In this document: positions 10,582 to 20,792 of the stretch, piece after piece
How positions within the stretch are numbered: the first letter of the stretch is position 1
Layout: every line of letters starts with the position of its first letter
The notes under the pieces: model-generated
Told to the model about the DNA's origin: nothing
Seen by the model: the letters and a program-made list of their open reading frames with translations, nothing else
The model's database searches: none
Program-made: the position numbers and the translations under genes
NCBI GenBank assembly: GCA_938028465.1
Contig: CALJAA010000028.1
Coordinates: 1 to 64,000 of the forward strand
Length of the DNA: 64,000 nt
Reading direction: 5' to 3'
Source of the DNA: an uncultured Granulosicoccaceae bacterium
Lineage (GTDB): Bacteria > Pseudomonadota > Gammaproteobacteria > Granulosicoccales > Granulosicoccaceae

Positions 10582-11943
10582 ATGTTTGATTCGTTGAGCG
10601 AACGATTAGGCCGTACTATCAAAACCTTGCGAGGGCAAGGGCGGCTTACCGAAGATAACATCAAGGATACCATGCGTGAAGTGCGCATGGCCTTACTAGA
10701 GGCTGATGTGGCCTTGCCCGTGGTTAAGACGGTCATCGACCGCGTTCGCGAAAAGGCGTCGGGCCAGGAAGTGCTCGGTAGCCTCACACCAGGGCAAGCG
10801 CTAATCAAAGTTGTTAGCGATGAGTTAACAGCGATCATGGGCGAACAGGCCGAGGATCTAAACCTCGCTACGCAGCCGCCAGCGGTTGTATTGATGGCAG
10901 GCTTGCAAGGCGCTGGTAAAACCACCACCGTTGCTAAGCTAGCGCGTCGCCTAAAAGAAAAACAAAAAAAGAAAGTAATGGTAGTCAGTTGTGATGTCTA
11001 TCGTCCAGCCGCTATCAAGCAACTTAAAACCCTAGCTGACAGTGTTGAGGTCGCGTTCTTTGAAAGCAACGTTGATCAATCACCCATTGATATCGCTAAT
11101 GCAGCGCTGGCGGCAGCTAAAACCCAATTCATTGATGTGTTATTAGTGGATACCGCTGGTCGCTTAGCCATCGACGAAGAAATGATGAGCGAGATACAGC
11201 AACTGCACTCGGCCATTAATCCGATCGAAACCTTGTTTGTTGTCGATAGCATGACTGGCCAAGATGCGGCAAACACGGCTAAAGCGTTTGGTGATGCACT
11301 TCCATTGACAGGTGTTGTGTTAACCAAAACTGATGGCGATGCACGTGGTGGTGCGGCTTTGTCAGTACGCATGATTACTGGCAAACCCATCAAGTTTATT
11401 GGCGCGGGCGAAAAAACGGATGCGCTTGAGCCGTTTTATCCCGATCGTGTGGCATCGCGTATCTTGGGAATGGGCGATGTCGTCAGCCTGGTTGAGGAAG
11501 TTACTGAAAAAGTTGATCACGCCAAGGCCGAAAAATTTGCGAAAAAAATGCAGAAGGGCAAAAACTTTGATTTTGTCGATCTGCGTGAACAGCTCGAACA
11601 GATGGCCAATATGGGTGGCATGGCATCGTTGCTCGATAAAATGCCGGGCATGAGTAACATCCCTGAAAAAGTAAAAAACCAAGCCAATGATGGCGAGTTT
11701 AAAAAGATGATGGCCCTTATTGATTCAATGACTCCACATGAGCGTAAGTATCCTGCGGTGCTTAAAGGCTCGCGCAAAAAACGCATAGCTGCAGGCGCTG
11801 GTTTGCAAGTGCAAGACTTAAACCGCTTGGTTAAGCAGCATATGCAAATGAGCAAGATGATGAAAAAAATGAACAAAGGCGGCGGGATGGCTAAGATGAT
11901 GCGCGGCATGCAAGGCAAGTTGCCACCTGGCATGGGCATGTAA
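10582..11943 (+). CDS. ffh: signal recognition particle protein Ffh
   Basis: MFDSLSERLGRTIKTLRGQGRLTEDNI; GLQGAGKTTTVAKLARRL; VDTAGRL; Met-rich M domain. Start moved 21 nt downstream of the ORF-track start. Confidence 0.97.
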   Translation: MFDSLSERLGRTIKTLRGQGRLTEDNIKDTMREVRMALLEADVALPVVKTVIDRVREKASGQEVLGSLTPGQALIKVVSDELTAIMGEQAEDLNLATQPPAVVLMAGLQGAGKTTTVAKLARRLKEKQKKKVMVVSCDVYRPAAIKQLKTLADSVEVAFFESNVDQSPIDIANAALAAAKTQFIDVLLVDTAGRLAIDEEMMSEIQQLHSAINPIETLFVVDSMTGQDAANTAKAFGDALPLTGVVLTKTDGDARGGAALSVRMITGKPIKFIGAGEKTDALEPFYPDRVASRILGMGDVVSLVEEVTEKVDHAKAEKFAKKMQKGKNFDFVDLREQLEQMANMGGMASLLDKMPGMSNIPEKVKNQANDGEFKKMMALIDSMTPHERKYPAVLKGSRKKRIAAGAGLQVQDLNRLVKQHMQMSKMMKKMNKGGGMAKMMRGMQGKLPPGMGM

Positions 11944-11945
11944 AC

Positions 11946-12884
11946 ATGCAGTCAGACGCATCAGGAGGATTGCCTGCGATAACACTAAAAAATGTGCACA
12001 AGCGTTTTGGGTCGTTACAAGTGCTTCAGGGCTTAACGCTCAATGTCGAACGTGGCGAAGTGTATGGTTTTTTAGGGCGCAACGGCGCGGGAAAATCGAC
12101 AACGATAAAACTACTGATGGGCATCACTCAAGCGGATGAAGGTTTGGTGTCATTATTTGGCGAAGACATCAGCAGTTCGCTAATCCCTATCAGGCAGCGT
12201 ATTGGCTACGTTGCGCAAGAACAGCACTTTTATCCATGGATGTCGCCTAAGGCACTGGGTAGTTTCCTAAAAGGCCTTTATCCAAAGTGGGATAAGCGGC
12301 GCTACGCACAATTACTTGATCGCTTTGAATTGCCACTCAAGCGAAAGTCTGCGGTGTTTTCCGGCGGCATGAAAGCAAAGCTAGCATTGTCAGTTGCCTT
12401 GGCATCAAGACCTGAGCTGCTCATTTTGGATGAACCCACTGCGGGTATGGATCCAGTAGCGCGACGCGAATTTTTGGATTTAGTGCGTGAGGAATCCGCG
12501 CAAGCTGGCACAACAACCTTTTTCTCCACTCATTTAATTGATGATATTGAATCCATTTCTACTCGAATTGGCATAGTGGAAAACGGTAAAACGATATACG
12601 ACGGTAGTTTGCAAGCCTTGTCACAGGGAGTGGTGGCGTATCGTATCGATTCCGAGCACGATTATCCTGATGCGCTTCCGGGAGAATTTGTTAGGCAAGC
12701 TACGCAGGTTTTGCAGCACATGCAAAGCCCGCAGCATCGCACGCTGATACTTAAATTTGCTGGTAGTGTGCCATCGGGTATGCCGCTTAACCTGGGTTGG
12801 CGGATACATCCTATGTCACTCGAGGATATTTTTATTGCCGTAGTGGCTGGCCAGAGCCAAGGCCGCAATCAAGGCGATAGATAA
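11946..12884 (+). CDS. ABC transporter ATP-binding protein
   Basis: Walker A GRNGAGKST; signature SGGMKAKL; Walker B LLILDEPTAGMD; starts 3 nt after ffh stop. Confidence 0.95.
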   Translation: MQSDASGGLPAITLKNVHKRFGSLQVLQGLTLNVERGEVYGFLGRNGAGKSTTIKLLMGITQADEGLVSLFGEDISSSLIPIRQRIGYVAQEQHFYPWMSPKALGSFLKGLYPKWDKRRYAQLLDRFELPLKRKSAVFSGGMKAKLALSVALASRPELLILDEPTAGMDPVARREFLDLVREESAQAGTTTFFSTHLIDDIESISTRIGIVENGKTIYDGSLQALSQGVVAYRIDSEHDYPDALPGEFVRQATQVLQHMQSPQHRTLILKFAGSVPSGMPLNLGWRIHPMSLEDIFIAVVAGQSQGRNQGDR

Positions 12885-14812
12885 TGGCCTTAGGCGGTGC
12901 CCCCACGTTAATAAAAAAGGAATTTCGCGAACACGGCTTATCCATGCTGTTGCTAGGCGGTGGCTTTATTCTCACCCTGTTATTGGCGCATGCACAAAAC
13001 CAGCAAGCCGCCTTTGCAATGAGCCCGTTGCAGGTGTTGCTTCTGTCAGTGACTCTTGTGTTGCCGCTCATTGCATTTATTATGGGCAACCGGCTAATTA
13101 CCGCTGAGTATTTGGGTCGCACGCGTCAATTCGCTGAATCTTTACCCATTAAGCCCTTAGTATTTTTGATCATTAAGTATTTGCTAGGTTTGTTATTTCT
13201 GAGCGGTTTGGCAGTAGCTGCAATTGCTTATGCGTGGTTGCTATCAGATAGTGGAGATGCGCTAGATCAACGATTGCTGCGGATCGTTTCATTAAAGGTT
13301 TTGTCGGTGATGTTCTTTATCTGGAGCATCGTTTTTTGTTTTAGTTTTTTTGGTTCTCTCAGATTCGCTCTTTACGTCATGCTCGGTTTGTTGATCTTGA
13401 CCGTCATTAATTACCCCGGATTTGACCAGCGCGATTTTGGGCCTTTTGCATTACTTGATCAGGGGGTGTTTGCATTTGAACGCGATCAAATACCCATAAA
13501 AGCTGCGATCCAAACAATAGGCATGGGTGTTGTTTTTACATTAGCAGGTTTTATGTTGCCATTGATGCGCGACGGTTCGTTAATTGAATCGCTGGCCAAG
13601 CCAGTCAATCGCGGCAATATGGTTGTGTTGTCAATAATTGGTGTGGGTGTGCTAGCCACGCTGGGTTCGCTAATCGAAAAATGGGATGCGCCTCAATACG
13701 ATTTTAGTAGCGATTACGTGGTATCAACAGTTGACCCACCTATTTCAGTTTTATACTTAGAACCAAAATATGAGGAGCCGTCTCAGCAATTGTTAGATTC
13801 GATGCACAATCTAATCGTACCGTTGCAACAGGCACTAGATATAGAGGATGTGCCGATAGTGCGAGTCGTGTTGGATACTGCTCTATCCCAAACTGATTTA
13901 AATGATATTCGGTTTGGCGCCGCCGATGGTGTGGTTGTCAGAGCCAATTACTTAGAGTACGACAGTTATTCGATGGCAGTATTGCAAACTAATGCAATGC
14001 ATCAACTAATTCAAGTGACTTCCGGCGATCGTCGCACCTTTGAACCCTATCACTGGCTTACCGATGGGTTTACCCGCTGGTGGGTTGAAGATAACCTTGA
14101 TGAAGAAACACACAAAACAGAACTGATTGCGCGTGCTGTGCATAGCCTTCAATACCTAGAAGAGCCTATTGATCTTGCATACAATTGGCAATGGATAGCA
14201 GAGTATGTCAGCTACCCCTCGGCGGAGGCGCTGGCCTACACGGCCCTAGTTTATTTTGAACAGCAGTTTGGTCGGGACGCGGTGATGGAGTTAGCTAATA
14301 CAGTTTTAGCGCCAACCGTGACTAAAAATACGGTGGGTATGGTGAAGGATCGCAGCGTTGGTGTGCGCCGCCCATTTAGCGAAATAGCAGGGCAAGATCT
14401 GGATAGTTTTTTTGTTGATTGGCTGCAATGGCTTAAGGGTCAGCAATCTGATTCTGCAATTGCTGGCTTACTAAGCGCAATGCCCAATGTTAAAGCCGCG
14501 GCTACTAGTAAAACCAAATCTGATGGTGTGCACCGGCTCACCGGTAGCTATCGAACCATTGATGCATCCGATCCAGTCGAGCTTACTGGCTTTACTTGCG
14601 ATATGCAGCACGTTCTAATTTCTCCTTTCGATTATGAAATAGCTTGGACCTCTGGTCAGCACGACTATCAAGCTTGCGATTTCTCTGATGCATTGCATTC
14701 TGTGTCGTCTTACTACGCGGCTGGCGATAGAGTGTTTGTCGCATTTGAGGTAAAGCTGGATACGCTGCATCAAGCACTGCGTGTAGGCGCGCAACGGCTG
14801 GTGATCGAGTGA
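12884..14812 (+). CDS. ABC-2 type permease fused to a gluzincin-like domain (degenerate active site)
   Basis: About 250 aa TM region followed by a soluble domain; HQLIQ (codons 373-377) and LTDG (D394) sit where the paralog has HETAH and IEG. Confidence 0.75.
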   Translation: MALGGAPTLIKKEFREHGLSMLLLGGGFILTLLLAHAQNQQAAFAMSPLQVLLLSVTLVLPLIAFIMGNRLITAEYLGRTRQFAESLPIKPLVFLIIKYLLGLLFLSGLAVAAIAYAWLLSDSGDALDQRLLRIVSLKVLSVMFFIWSIVFCFSFFGSLRFALYVMLGLLILTVINYPGFDQRDFGPFALLDQGVFAFERDQIPIKAAIQTIGMGVVFTLAGFMLPLMRDGSLIESLAKPVNRGNMVVLSIIGVGVLATLGSLIEKWDAPQYDFSSDYVVSTVDPPISVLYLEPKYEEPSQQLLDSMHNLIVPLQQALDIEDVPIVRVVLDTALSQTDLNDIRFGAADGVVVRANYLEYDSYSMAVLQTNAMHQLIQVTSGDRRTFEPYHWLTDGFTRWWVEDNLDEETHKTELIARAVHSLQYLEEPIDLAYNWQWIAEYVSYPSAEALAYTALVYFEQQFGRDAVMELANTVLAPTVTKNTVGMVKDRSVGVRRPFSEIAGQDLDSFFVDWLQWLKGQQSDSAIAGLLSAMPNVKAAATSKTKSDGVHRLTGSYRTIDASDPVELTGFTCDMQHVLISPFDYEIAWTSGQHDYQACDFSDALHSVSSYYAAGDRVFVAFEVKLDTLHQALRVGAQRLVIE

Positions 14813-16692
14813 TTGCACTCATTGCAAAAGAATTGCGGCAACTCATGCCGATTGCTTATTTATGGATCGCCCTGCTAGCGCTCTCAATTGGTATTGAGCT
14901 TTTTACGACACGCATTGATGAGCAAAGCTACGAGTTGTTTTGCGATGCACTTTGTGCCCCTGGTATCGAATATTCGCAGGCGATATTTTTACTGATTTTG
15001 TGTCTGGTTACGGCGTATAGCCTTTATCCACGAGAAGTGGATGAGCGCACGATTGATTTTTTACATGCCTTGCCAATTAAAAAATCGACTGTGTTTTATG
15101 GCAAATTTATCGCCGCATTTGGCCTTGTTTGCTTGCTGCTGATATTTGGGTATGCCGTTTTAAATTTGCTTTTGGCATTTAATCCTGAATCTATGTCAGG
15201 CAAAAAATACTTTGCTATCGATGGCAGCTTGTTCTTACGGGATTGCGTTTTTGCTTTTGTCGTTATGGCGCATGGCGTATTTTTATCTCGATTCCGCACA
15301 GTTGGACTTGTGGTTTACGCACTCTATTTGATGTTAATCCGCTGGCTCGAAACCTTGTTTGATGGCATAGGTTGGATTAGTGTTTTTGAAATATTCAAAA
15401 TAGATTATGCCGGCACGGCATTTTCTTTTAGTGTCAATGCGATGATAGGTCACGTTGCTGTTGCCTTAGTGTTGCTGGTTTGGGCCTGTAAGCTGTGGTC
15501 ATCCGCCCAAGGAAAGGCAGAAGGCGCAAGTAAGAATGAAAGGGCGCATAAAGTTTTAAAAGTCGTGGCAAGCGTATTTGGTTTTCTATTTATGGCGATG
15601 GTCGTAGTTGGCCAAGTGATACAAAATGCGCAAGTAGCACAGGAAAGAGCCACCGAAGACCTGCGCACCGATCATTACCGGTTTACATTTTTAACGGCTG
15701 ACAAGGCGCGAGCGGAAGAGCTGCAAGCCACTGCCGAAGAGCATTATCAACAGTTACGAGTGTTGTTGAATGCCACTGAAGAGCCTGTTATATACGTTGA
15801 TATGACATCGGAGAATGATCACGCAGCCGGGCTTGCTCAGTGGAAAACAATTAAAATGGGCCTTAGCCGAGGTGAGTCGCCGGAGCGTTATGCTCGCGTG
15901 CTGAGTCATGAAACCGCTCACGTGTTTCAGTCAGTTGAATCCAATCGAGCTTTTGGAACCTATTTTGATTCGACCCGCTTTTTTATAGAAGGTATGGCTA
16001 ACTACACGTCGTTCGAAATCGTGCCGCAGGCGGACACGCGCAGACAAAACCGAGATATCGCTGCGGTTTCTTGGAAACGGCAAGATATTCGATTTGAGGA
16101 TATGGCTAACAGTACGGCCTTTAGCAACGAATTTAATGCAGAGCTCGTATACAGCCTTGGTGAAATTTGGACTGAAGCGCTTGTCGATGTCTGTGGCAAA
16201 GAAGCTCTTGGTGAGGTGTTACGATCCGCCGGACGCGATGGCGCGCCAAAAGCGTTATCTGCCATAGTGTTTTGGCGGGATACCTTGCAATATTTTTCAT
16301 GCGAGATGGAGCTGGTTAATGCGGCTTGGCGTAACAAGTTAGCCGCTCGCTATGATGAACTAGATCAAAGCCAGTTTCCGGTCCTAGATAATATGTCGGC
16401 GGTGGATAATGGTGGCGTAATCACGGTCAGTGTCTCGGTTCCCCTAACCAGTGAGCTGCCTCGTAATCGATATACCTTGAGGATGGCCAAAGAAAGCAAA
16501 ACAGTGGCATCGGTCGATGCGGTTTTCAAGCCTGTTGACCTAGTAGCTGAAGGAGATTCGCAGGTGGTGAAGTTTGAGGTGCCAGCTGCACTAATTGATA
16601 ACGGCAGATTCAGGTACCAGGTTGGGTATCAGATCGAATCGGGCTCACGGATTTATTTTCAGCCGTGGCGCAGCGGTTCAGTTTTTCAATAG
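14809..16692 (+). CDS. ABC-2 type permease fused to a gluzincin-type zinc metallopeptidase domain
   Basis: TM N-terminal half; VLSHETAHVFQ...FFIEGMANY gives HExxH (codons 367-371) plus E394 after 22 residues; 4-bp overlap with the preceding gene. Confidence 0.8.
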   Translation: MIALIAKELRQLMPIAYLWIALLALSIGIELFTTRIDEQSYELFCDALCAPGIEYSQAIFLLILCLVTAYSLYPREVDERTIDFLHALPIKKSTVFYGKFIAAFGLVCLLLIFGYAVLNLLLAFNPESMSGKKYFAIDGSLFLRDCVFAFVVMAHGVFLSRFRTVGLVVYALYLMLIRWLETLFDGIGWISVFEIFKIDYAGTAFSFSVNAMIGHVAVALVLLVWACKLWSSAQGKAEGASKNERAHKVLKVVASVFGFLFMAMVVVGQVIQNAQVAQERATEDLRTDHYRFTFLTADKARAEELQATAEEHYQQLRVLLNATEEPVIYVDMTSENDHAAGLAQWKTIKMGLSRGESPERYARVLSHETAHVFQSVESNRAFGTYFDSTRFFIEGMANYTSFEIVPQADTRRQNRDIAAVSWKRQDIRFEDMANSTAFSNEFNAELVYSLGEIWTEALVDVCGKEALGEVLRSAGRDGAPKALSAIVFWRDTLQYFSCEMELVNAAWRNKLAARYDELDQSQFPVLDNMSAVDNGGVITVSVSVPLTSELPRNRYTLRMAKESKTVASVDAVFKPVDLVAEGDSQVVKFEVPAALIDNGRFRYQVGYQIESGSRIYFQPWRSGSVFQ

Positions 16693-16720
16693 CGGCAACT
16701 CTGCCTGTATACTTGCAAGC

Positions 16721-17179
16721 ATGTTATCCAAATTCATAACAATTGCACTGCTGGTGTTTTCAATCGGTATTTATGCGAATACGACAACGCCTGCCGACAA
16801 GCAAGGCTTGCGTATCGCAATGCTAGCCGCTGAAACGCAGTTTGATAGCAATACTATGGCGTTAACTCCTGAAGGGATACAATCATTGCAGGATCTAATT
16901 GCGGAATTAGATAAATTTCACGAAATCCTATCTATTCGGATTGTTGGCCATACAGATGATGTTGGCTCAATAGAATTTAACAAATCACTTTCAATGCAGC
17001 GTGCTAATTTCATCAAGCAAAGCTTTGTAAAAAAATTCGCCAATGCTCATCTTATTTCTATAGGAGCGGGTGAGGCGCAGCCCATTGCCAACAATGATAG
17101 TGAGGCAGGGCGTGAACTCAACAGGCGGGTTGAGATTCAAGTCATAGCAAGGGGTTACATGCCGCTCTCTACCGATTAG
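16721..17179 (+). CDS. OmpA-family C-terminal (peptidoglycan-binding-like) protein with signal peptide
   Basis: MLSKFITIALLVFSIGIYA signal; IRIVGHTDDVGSIEFNKSLSMQRANFIKQ; NRRVEIQV. Confidence 0.88.
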   Translation: MLSKFITIALLVFSIGIYANTTTPADKQGLRIAMLAAETQFDSNTMALTPEGIQSLQDLIAELDKFHEILSIRIVGHTDDVGSIEFNKSLSMQRANFIKQSFVKKFANAHLISIGAGEAQPIANNDSEAGRELNRRVEIQVIARGYMPLSTD

Positions 17180-17267
17180 GTGGCGACAAACAATTGACTG
17201 TGTTGGCTGCCGCGTTGAGCCGTAAAACTGGTTAAACTTTACGGCAGTCGTCTTGTGTAATCCAGCA

Positions 17268-20200
17268 GTGAAGCGCCGTTCCTTAATCCATATCCAGCCG
17301 GGTACTACCCCACTGCTTTTATTGGCAGTGTCTGCCAGTGTGAGCACGGTTGCCCGAGGTGAAGAGGCATCGGTTCCACAAAGTGAGGCAGGCGGTTCGT
17401 CATTAGCTCACTCTGATCAATCTACACGATCTTTGATTAACGAAGGGTTGGCTTCCGGTGTATGGATTATGCCTGTCGATGGCGATAAACAAAGCAACAG
17501 TCGATTTTTACAAAAGTTGTTGTTAAGTCATGGTGTGCAAATTGACTTAGATAAGTCCGAATTTCTTGATACCGCGCAATTTGCAGAATCGCTTAGGCAA
17601 GCACCATCTACAGCTGTCACTATTGATGAATTTGATCTAACCGTGTTGGTTGAGATGGACGCACTACTGAATATGCCAAAGCCGGTGCAAACCAGCCGCT
17701 TAGAGGTTAGCGATCAATGGGAAGTGCTTTGGTTAGATTTAAGTGCTGATGGTGATTTTGACGAAGAGCAAGCCAGGTTACAGGTAAAGCAATCGTTAGA
17801 GAAAAAACTAAGTTCCCCAAACTCCCAATGGCAGCTTGATGTGCTCATTAGTAGGCCAGCAACGGTTGCTGAGCTGGCCGCCTTAAAACAACAAGGTAAG
17901 TATCCGTTGCCGTTAAAGTCAGATGCGGCGCTTCAATCTGGGCTGGTAGGCAGGCAACAATCGAAAACCCCAATTAAGAAAAACAAGCCTAGAAAGGGCG
18001 TGCTAAAACGCTGGTTGTCGACATTGCCTTTGGATGTTGATCTAGATGATGATTGTAGTGTTCAGAACGCGATATCTGAGTACTTAAAAAACCCAGAGTC
18101 AGTTACGCCTCCTAAAATAAGTGAATCAGGCCAGTCCGCTAATGTGATGAATAACGGGGTTAGTAGTGAATGGGAAGTGCGTTGGTTAGATTGCGAGATT
18201 GACTTAGGTAAACCGGCGATGGCGATTACTGATGATTCAAGCCTAAATAAAATGCCCGATATTAATCTGGGCACAAGTTCTACCGGAGTAGCAAAGCAAA
18301 CTCCGCCTGTCTCTTTGTCGCTAGATGAGCTGCCTGCTGATCGAAGCTCTAGTCCAGCACCAGCTACCGCAGAAGAGGCGACTGGTATGTTTGGTTTTGA
18401 TGATGACGTACCTCCAGGTTTTGAAAATTTGGCTGGGCCGCAAACACAATACGTTGATGTGTATTTCAATGAGCGAAAGGTAGGCTCAACGTCCATCACG
18501 GCGACGGCTGAAGTTTTCACATTTGATGAGCCTATAGAGGTGGCGGGCATGCTTCAAGGCATCAAAGATTCGGCATCGCTTCATTCATTGTTGGCCGTGT
18601 CGCTTGATACGAACGGTCATTTAATTTGTTATACCGCGGGCGATCCGCCAGGTTGTGGCATTGTTGATGCTGATCCTGTGGCCGCGATATTTAACGACGC
18701 AGAACTAAGAGTCGACCTATTTATTGCACCAGAGCTGCAGAGTGTACAAGCACTTGAACGCCTTCGTTATTTGCCCGTACCTGGCAGTAAAAATACGTCC
18801 ATCTTGTCGTTGTATGCCGTGAGTTCGAAGTTAGAAGACGAGGATGCAGCGCTTGACGTATCAGCTCGCGCCTTGCTTGGTTATGGGCGAGGTAACTTTT
18901 CACTGGAAGCGGATTATAACTCTCGTACTGAGCGGCAACGTTTGCGAGAAATTAAGTTAACGCACTACTTCAACGACTATGAGCTTGGCTTGGGTACGTA
19001 TTCACACAGCCCAGGCGGTGGCCTTGCAGATATTGATTTGCTCGGTGGAAGTTTTTCAACATCGTATAAGTCACGTATTGATCTTGAACGAGCCTTTAGC
19101 TCTGATTTAATCGTATATCTACCGCGGCGCTCGGTTGTACAAGTAGCCGTTGATGACAGAATCTATTCAGGTGATAGTTATGATGCGGGTAATCAGGCAA
19201 TAGATACAACGGCATTGCCAGATGGATCGTACGAAGTTGAGATTCGGATTATTGACCCCTTAAGTGGATCGCGAACCGAAACCCGTGTATTTACTAAGAG
19301 CACGCAAATACCCCCAAAAGGTGAGTCCGTCATTAGCGTTACCGCCGGTAATGTGATCGAGTTTGGCGACGACGACGTGCTCCCGGAGATTAATAATGTT
19401 TCGGTGGCAGGATTTACCCTTGGTAATCGCTTAACGGATCAGTCAGCGTTTAAGCTAGGCTTGCTTCAGTTTGGAACGCAATCATTTATACAATCTGAGT
19501 TTCTGTATCTTGGCGAACGAATATCGCTACAACTAGCGGCCAGCGCCGGTGAGGACAGCACCTTAGCCAGTGCGTTTAGAGTGGCGTATGCGCGCAGCGG
19601 AGTATCGCTAAATATTACGGGTAATTACTTTGGATCAGAATTTGAGCCTGGGCCAGACCCTAGTGAGCAGGCGGCCTATCAGCGCATGTTTCCTAATGAC
19701 TACCAGCAAGTCAGTGCATCGATAGGTAAGGCGTTCAAGCGTTTTTCATTAGGTGCTCGAACCAGCTATCGCAAAGAAGATACCGACGTTGGGATAAACA
19801 CGAGCAAGCAGTACTCTGTATATTATCGTCAACCCGTGTTTCGACAAAGAAATCTTCGCGGTTTTGTTGATGCAAACTTACAGCAAGACGATTTTGACCG
19901 CCGATTGAAACTACAGTTTAATGTGTACTTTGGGCGCGGCCAATGGAACGGTGGTATTCAAACAGCGGCCCGCCGAACTGAGTCGGAAGATTGGGAGCAT
20001 CAATGGGGCGCGGATGTGGGTTGGCATTCTGCTAGTAATCGAACACTTCAATGGCAAACCGGCACGTATCTGAGATCAGAGCAAAGTTTTCGCTCGGCTG
20101 GTGCGCATCTAGACGTTGAGCATCCCTGGTTCACAGCTGGGATAGCGTCAGATTGGAATGAAGCATCAACAGGCGGTACCGTACAAAACTCAATTGCAAG

Positions 20201-20774
20201 CCTAAGTGCACATATTGGCTTAGATAAAAAAGGCGGAGCGATAGGTGGCAGCGACTTTGCTCAGGCTGGTGTCATCATCGCAGTAGATGGTGAGCCAGCT
20301 GGTGCTAAGTTTGATGTGTTTGTTAATAACATCAAAATAGCGGCGGGTCAGATCGGTGCGTCGCAATTTATTGGCTTACAACCTTTCGAGCGTTACTCAG
20401 TAAAGCTTGTTCCGCAAACCACCTTGTCAAACGGTTTAGGTGAGGACATACACGAATTTACCTTATACCCCGGAACAGTCGAGCGAATTAGTATTACCGC
20501 TCAGCAAGAGATTATGTTGGTGGGTACCTTGATTGATGAAAGTGGTGAAATCATCGCCAATGCCTTAATGCAAACCGAACCGAATCCGTTAATTGTTGAT
20601 GCCAGTGGGTATGTTCAAGCGGAGCTGCAGCCGGGTAAAGTGGTGACGGTTAAATTGTCAGACGGTAGCTATTGTGAATTTACCGTTCCGAGCTCTGCAG
20701 AAGAAGACATTGTTGTAATGGCAGAGCCGATCGAATGCAGGGCTATTGAAAAATCTGAACCCAAGCCCGAGTAG
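17268..20774 (+). CDS. outer-membrane usher-like protein (TcfC/CfaC type) with large N-terminal extension
   Basis: Usher-type segments YLPRRSVVQVAVDDRIYSGDSYDAGNQAIDTTALPDGSYEVEIRIIDPLSGSRTETRVFTKSTQIPP; beta-barrel-like middle; beta-sandwich-like C-terminus. Start uncertain (GTG at 17268 or TTG at 17253). Confidence 0.8.
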   Translation: MKRRSLIHIQPGTTPLLLLAVSASVSTVARGEEASVPQSEAGGSSLAHSDQSTRSLINEGLASGVWIMPVDGDKQSNSRFLQKLLLSHGVQIDLDKSEFLDTAQFAESLRQAPSTAVTIDEFDLTVLVEMDALLNMPKPVQTSRLEVSDQWEVLWLDLSADGDFDEEQARLQVKQSLEKKLSSPNSQWQLDVLISRPATVAELAALKQQGKYPLPLKSDAALQSGLVGRQQSKTPIKKNKPRKGVLKRWLSTLPLDVDLDDDCSVQNAISEYLKNPESVTPPKISESGQSANVMNNGVSSEWEVRWLDCEIDLGKPAMAITDDSSLNKMPDINLGTSSTGVAKQTPPVSLSLDELPADRSSSPAPATAEEATGMFGFDDDVPPGFENLAGPQTQYVDVYFNERKVGSTSITATAEVFTFDEPIEVAGMLQGIKDSASLHSLLAVSLDTNGHLICYTAGDPPGCGIVDADPVAAIFNDAELRVDLFIAPELQSVQALERLRYLPVPGSKNTSILSLYAVSSKLEDEDAALDVSARALLGYGRGNFSLEADYNSRTERQRLREIKLTHYFNDYELGLGTYSHSPGGGLADIDLLGGSFSTSYKSRIDLERAFSSDLIVYLPRRSVVQVAVDDRIYSGDSYDAGNQAIDTTALPDGSYEVEIRIIDPLSGSRTETRVFTKSTQIPPKGESVISVTAGNVIEFGDDDVLPEINNVSVAGFTLGNRLTDQSAFKLGLLQFGTQSFIQSEFLYLGERISLQLAASAGEDSTLASAFRVAYARSGVSLNITGNYFGSEFEPGPDPSEQAAYQRMFPNDYQQVSASIGKAFKRFSLGARTSYRKEDTDVGINTSKQYSVYYRQPVFRQRNLRGFVDANLQQDDFDRRLKLQFNVYFGRGQWNGGIQTAARRTESEDWEHQWGADVGWHSASNRTLQWQTGTYLRSEQSFRSAGAHLDVEHPWFTAGIASDWNEASTGGTVQNSIASLSAHIGLDKKGGAIGGSDFAQAGVIIAVDGEPAGAKFDVFVNNIKIAAGQIGASQFIGLQPFERYSVKLVPQTTLSNGLGEDIHEFTLYPGTVERISITAQQEIMLVGTLIDESGEIIANALMQTEPNPLIVDASGYVQAELQPGKVVTVKLSDGSYCEFTVPSSAEEDIVVMAEPIECRAIEKSEPKPE

Positions 20775-20784
20775 GGCTTGGGTT
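20758..20784. terminator. bidirectional stem-loop between usher and chaperone genes
   Basis: AACCCAAGCCC-GAGTA-GGGCTTGGGTT perfect inverted repeat overlapping the usher stop codon. Confidence 0.7.
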
Positions 20785-20792
20785 GATTGCGC

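Noticed and set aside
18062-18550. 162-aa minus-strand ORF Ser-rich
   Set aside because: Antisense of the usher N-terminal extension, with no independent support.
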